64,000 bases of DNA, taken from positions 930,001 to 994,000 of the forward strand of contig CM016927.1 in NCBI GenBank assembly GCA_006247105.1, read 5' to 3'. Positions 61,056 to 64,000 of the stretch are shown piece after piece. The DNA comes from Giardia muris (lineage: Eukaryota; Fornicata; Diplomonadida; Hexamitidae). The notes beneath the pieces were generated by a model, which had not been told where the DNA came from, ran no database searches, and was given only the letters and a program-made list of their open reading frames with translations. Numbering within the stretch: position 1 is the first letter of the stretch; each line of letters begins with the position of its first letter. The position numbers and the translations under genes are program-made.

Positions 61056-64000
61056 TCACCTCTTTCCACGTAGGTACTCGAAGCTGTGGAAGTCGCTGGA
61101 ATCCAGTCGCCCTGGAAGGAGCGAGCTAGGGTCGACACGAAGGCGATGGGCCGTTGCGTCGTCGATCGAGAAGTCAAACTCGGCTCCCTGAAGCTCATCA
61201 CAGCACGCGAAGTGCTGTGCCTTGCGGGCAAGCGTGAGGGCGTTATTTCCGGAGGGGTCAGTCTCATTTGCTTCGTACGCCGCCAAAAGCTTGCAAAGCT
61301 TCGGGTTGTTGAGCTGGGCCGCCCACATGAGCGCCGTGTAGCCTCGTGAATCCTTCTGACGGCTATACTGACGCACGTACTGCTGGACCAGGTCCACATC
61401 CCCCCGCTTCGCAGCCCAGATGAGTGGAGTCTCCCCATCCACGAGCTCCATGTCCGGGCGGGCGGGCGCCACAGCGCTAGGCCCCGAGGCGTCATCATAA
61501 CGGATGAGGTCGTCCACCACTCCTGCCCCATCTCCAACTCGCCGCGTCCCCCCGTGGCTCCCGCTCTTCCCGAGGTCGAGCCCACTGAAACGCATCACCC
61601 CAGTCGCATTGCGATACGCGCACTCGACGTCCCCAGTCGCCTTGCCATATGTGCGCATTTTGGCGGCTTGTTTGTGGGCGCTTGTCGCGCGAGTCCCCGT
61701 GGTCCCCATGCACCCCGTGCACTTCGCGGTAGTCGACCGGGATTGAGGACGAGATGGTGGACGCTCGTACAGGAGGCTCTCCTTCTCACGGACGGGTTCT
61801 CTCCACGACTCCCGATGGTCCTCGACGCGATACTCGTTTTGCCGTGATGACTCGAGGTTAGGGGGTGAGTGATAGAGCCCGCCAGATGAGGTATCGACGC
61901 CCGCAGAAGAGTGGGAAGGAGCATCACGTATCCCGCCGGATTGTGACTGGCCCGGAGATGCGGGGACGGATAGGGCTGGGTTTCTCTCGTGCTGGACGAG
62001 AAGTTCAATGCACGCCACGCTTTCTGTCTGGACCGCATATGTCAATGCTGTGAACCCATTGTGGTCCGTCATCCCAGCCTCGGAGAGGAGCTTCTGGACG
62101 CAATAGAGGTAGTTCCGTCCGGCTGCATACATGAGAGCCGTCATCCCGTTACTGTCCTGCATGCGGAGCTCCGTCTCGAGCAGACAGAGGCACTCGCTAT
62201 GCCCATTGAAGGCCGCATACATCAGAGCCGTCCGCCCATAGGAGTCTCGTCTCCCCAGATAGACTGACTCGGCCCGGATCTGGTCGATGTCTCCATCGAT
62301 CGCAGCCCGCATCAGAGGAGTCATGTTCTGTGGTGGTAAGCGGAGCATGCTTTCCGCATCGCTCAAGGACTTCCCTGATTGGATCTGTAGGGTATAATTC
62401 CGAAGATCATTGAGACACTCATAGAGGTTCGCTGGAACACTCTCGACGAAGTCCTTGATTGGACTGGCAAGTGCCATGTCGATACGTGCATGCAGGAGTG
62501 CGGCAACTGCATACATGCTGTTCTGGCGGTGTGCCGACTGATTGGCGTGCTCATAGAACTCCTGCCTACTCGAACGCGCTCGTGACTGATTCTCCGGTTG
62601 GGTCAACGATTGAATGCGTGTCTCATACTCAGTGATGCGTTGTTGATCTCGTTTCCGTTCGGCCTCGCGCTCTCTTTCTCTCTCCCTCTCGCGTTCCCTC
62701 TCCTTTTGACGCTCATGCTCACGGTTGGCCTCTCGCTTCCGCAAGAGCTCCAGCTCCGCCTCAAGTTCGTGCGTTCGATCGGGTTTCTGCTCTCTAACCT
62801 CGGGAGGAGCTGGTATAGGATGATGGACTGGGGCGTGAGGCCTGGTAGCATCCTGATCAAGAAGACGCTGGACGAGCTCCCCACCCTCGGTTGTACAAGG
62901 GATTGTGAAGACGAACCGGTCATCGACCGTTTCGATCCTGATAGGAGGTGGGAGGAGAGCCTCAATCAGTTCCTGGCTCTTCAAGTGGATTGCTCGCGAG
63001 AGCGGGCTGTTCTGCATCCCGTCGTAGATGCTTGCCTCCGAGAGGAGATGCCGCACGCAATCCGGATGGTTGTTATCGATTGCAAGGAGTAGAGCGGTGC
63101 GTCCACTCTGATCTCTAACCCGGCATTCGGCAAGAAGTTGACGGACGCATTGTGAGTGTCCGGCCATTGCCGCATACATCAGGGCTGTCATCCCTTGCGC
63201 ATCGACTCTATGGAGTTCGCGTGAGGCAGCCAGGACACGCACCGCATCAGCGGCACCGACAAATGCTGCTTGCATGAGTGCGGTCTGGTTCGACTTATTG
63301 ACCTGACCCTCCTCATGACTGAGAAGCAAGGAGATGCAGTCGACGGCATTGGACCGTGCGGCGTATGTCAGTGCACCATCACCGAACATATCCTTGAGGC
63401 CAGCCTCCTTGAGAAGCAGTTCTGCGGTCAGGCGTGCATTACTACCGCAAGCGAACATGAGTGCCGTTTGACCCTCACTATTCTGGTAACAGGCCTGATC
63501 AAGGTATCTTTGGACGCCACGGGTATCGTTGTCGACGGCAGCGGTCATCAGGTCTGTCATGTCACGGTCTCCGTAAGAGGACCCAACCGCCGTGTATTCA
63601 GGCCCGAGCCTTTCGTCGGGGCCTTCTGTATGAGCCCTTCCAATGTTTGTCAACTCCTGTAATAGCCCGTTCATATCCGGGCGTTCCGGCCACTGCGGAT
63701 TCAGACACATGGCGGTGAGACGACGGAGTGCGTCGGAGTAGGAGTGTAGCATCCCGTTTATATATGAGGTAATGTCAAAGTTAGGGACCTGAACGCTGGT
63801 ATGAAGAGAACACAGCTTGAGGATCAGGATCCCGACACCCCAGACGTCCGTCCGGTCGTTAGGGGCCCCACGGGCGACCTCCATCGGCTGGCTCTCGTTA
63901 GAGGGCTGACTGCCTAGAATAGAGGAGCACCAGAAGTTATTAAGCTTCACGATCGTCTCGGAGTTCATACGAAGCGACTCTCCGAGTTGGTCCGGAGTGG
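61056..64000 (-). CDS. NEK-like pseudokinase with ankyrin repeats, 5' part beyond window
   Basis: The frame continues past the right edge without a stop; the first visible ATG is at 63968 but upstream codons stay open and read as kinase. The visible kinase C-lobe has SETIVKLNNFWC where a kinase would have the DFG (here NNF), no HRD catalytic loop can be seen in the visible part, and APNDRTDVWGVGILILKLCS then RLTAMCLNPQWPERPDMNGL are helix F and the C-lobe end. Two ankyrin blocks follow, around a Glu/Arg-rich coiled coil (REREREREREREAERKRDQQ) and a Gly-rich linker; units include GMTALMYAAMAGHSQCVRQL and GYTALMWAAQLNNPKLCKLL. This is the NEK-plus-21.1 architecture that is greatly expanded in Giardia. 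Confidence 0.9.
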   Translation of the reverse strand, partial: TPDQLGESLRMNSETIVKLNNFWCSSILGSQPSNESQPMEVARGAPNDRTDVWGVGILILKLCSLHTSVQVPNFDITSYINGMLHSYSDALRRLTAMCLNPQWPERPDMNGLLQELTNIGRAHTEGPDERLGPEYTAVGSSYGDRDMTDLMTAAVDNDTRGVQRYLDQACYQNSEGQTALMFACGSNARLTAELLLKEAGLKDMFGDGALTYAARSNAVDCISLLLSHEEGQVNKSNQTALMQAAFVGAADAVRVLAASRELHRVDAQGMTALMYAAMAGHSQCVRQLLAECRVRDQSGRTALLLAIDNNHPDCVRHLLSEASIYDGMQNSPLSRAIHLKSQELIEALLPPPIRIETVDDRFVFTIPCTTEGGELVQRLLDQDATRPHAPVHHPIPAPPEVREQKPDRTHELEAELELLRKREANREHERQKEREREREREREREAERKRDQQRITEYETRIQSLTQPENQSRARSSRQEFYEHANQSAHRQNSMYAVAALLHARIDMALASPIKDFVESVPANLYECLNDLRNYTLQIQSGKSLSDAESMLRLPPQNMTPLMRAAIDGDIDQIRAESVYLGRRDSYGRTALMYAAFNGHSECLCLLETELRMQDSNGMTALMYAAGRNYLYCVQKLLSEAGMTDHNGFTALTYAVQTESVACIELLVQHERNPALSVPASPGQSQSGGIRDAPSHSSAGVDTSSGGLYHSPPNLESSRQNEYRVEDHRESWREPVREKESLLYERPPSRPQSRSTTAKCTGCMGTTGTRATSAHKQAAKMRTYGKATGDVECAYRNATGVMRFSGLDLGKSGSHGGTRRVGDGAGVVDDLIRYDDASGPSAVAPARPDMELVDGETPLIWAAKRGDVDLVQQYVRQYSRQKDSRGYTALMWAAQLNNPKLCKLLAAYEANETDPSGNNALTLARKAQHFACCDELQGAEFDFSIDDATAHRLRVDPSSLLPGRLDSSDFHSFEYLRGKR
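62651..62720 (-). repeat. Glu/Arg codon repeat in the pseudokinase-ankyrin gene
   Basis: Tandem GAG-CGN/AGN codons encode alternating Arg-Glu (EREREREREREA), forming a single charged helix between the two ankyrin blocks. Confidence 0.6.

Noticed and set aside
61004..61585. Upstream extension of the poly-Cys membrane protein by 194 residues
   Set aside because: The extension is Arg/Ser/Thr-rich and lies almost entirely within the ankyrin gene ending at 61056, read in another frame. ATG 61003 has a good A-rich context and directly precedes the first TM segment.
1..64000. Transposons, CRISPR arrays, prophage or bacterial operons
   Set aside because: No reverse transcriptase, transposase, direct-repeat arrays or ribosome binding sites are seen; gene content is eukaryotic throughout.

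Overview
This window is nuclear DNA from a diplomonad protist, almost certainly Giardia. The relatively high G+C suggests Giardia muris more than G. intestinalis; the species is inference. The evidence is: ankyrin-repeat proteins of the Giardia 'Protein 21.1' type (TALMYA-like repeats); a NEK-like pseudokinase joined to ankyrin repeats; no visible introns; start codons preceded by A/T-rich initiator-like stretches a few bases upstream; AGTRAAY polyadenylation signals overlapping or just after stop codons; and intergenic gaps often under 50 bp. I support 41 protein-coding genes, two of them cut by the window edges. I see no tRNA, rRNA, CRISPR or transposon.

Layout. 1-4018: an ankyrin protein (cut at the left edge), then poorly conserved, lineage-specific reading frames, one Arg/Ser-rich. 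4205-10591: a ropporin/RSP11-like RIIa protein, a coiled-coil protein, a CFAP141-like microtubule inner protein, an FCP1-type CTD phosphatase, ribosomal proteins eL33 and uS15 as a divergent pair, and a WD40 dynein-intermediate-chain-like protein. 10655-18074: a 21.1 ankyrin protein, a small membrane protein divergent from a short ribosomal protein eL39, an RNase H2 subunit B candidate, an SCP-type CTD phosphatase, a RIIAD1-like protein, Vps33 and coatomer zeta. 18075-34002: a tail-anchored coiled-coil protein, a giant propeller/solenoid protein, uS9, a ZnF-UBP ubiquitin protease, an amino-acid transporter, UFD1, a GDSL esterase and a METTL25-like methyltransferase. 34003-48452: two very large unassigned proteins, a tail-anchored Rossmann-like protein, a kinesin-2 motor, a coiled-coil protein and a BPI/LBP-family secreted protein. 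48880-64000: the pre-rRNA processing factor Mrd1, stalk protein P1, unassigned proteins of 632 and 1959 residues, an FSH1/OVCA2 hydrolase, a poly-Cys membrane protein and the pseudokinase-ankyrin protein (cut at the right edge).

There are no operons in the bacterial sense. Functional themes are scattered: flagella/axoneme (RIIa proteins, CFAP141, kinesin-2, dynein intermediate chain), ribosome and its assembly (eL33, uS15, eL39, uS9, P1, Mrd1), vesicle traffic and protein quality control (Vps33, COPI zeta, UFD1, USP), and transcription-linked phosphatases (FCP1, SCP). The strongest architectural signal is that most genes form divergent pairs with very short or almost absent spacers (7 and 10 bp between start codons in two cases), alternating with convergent pairs whose 3' coding ends overlap.
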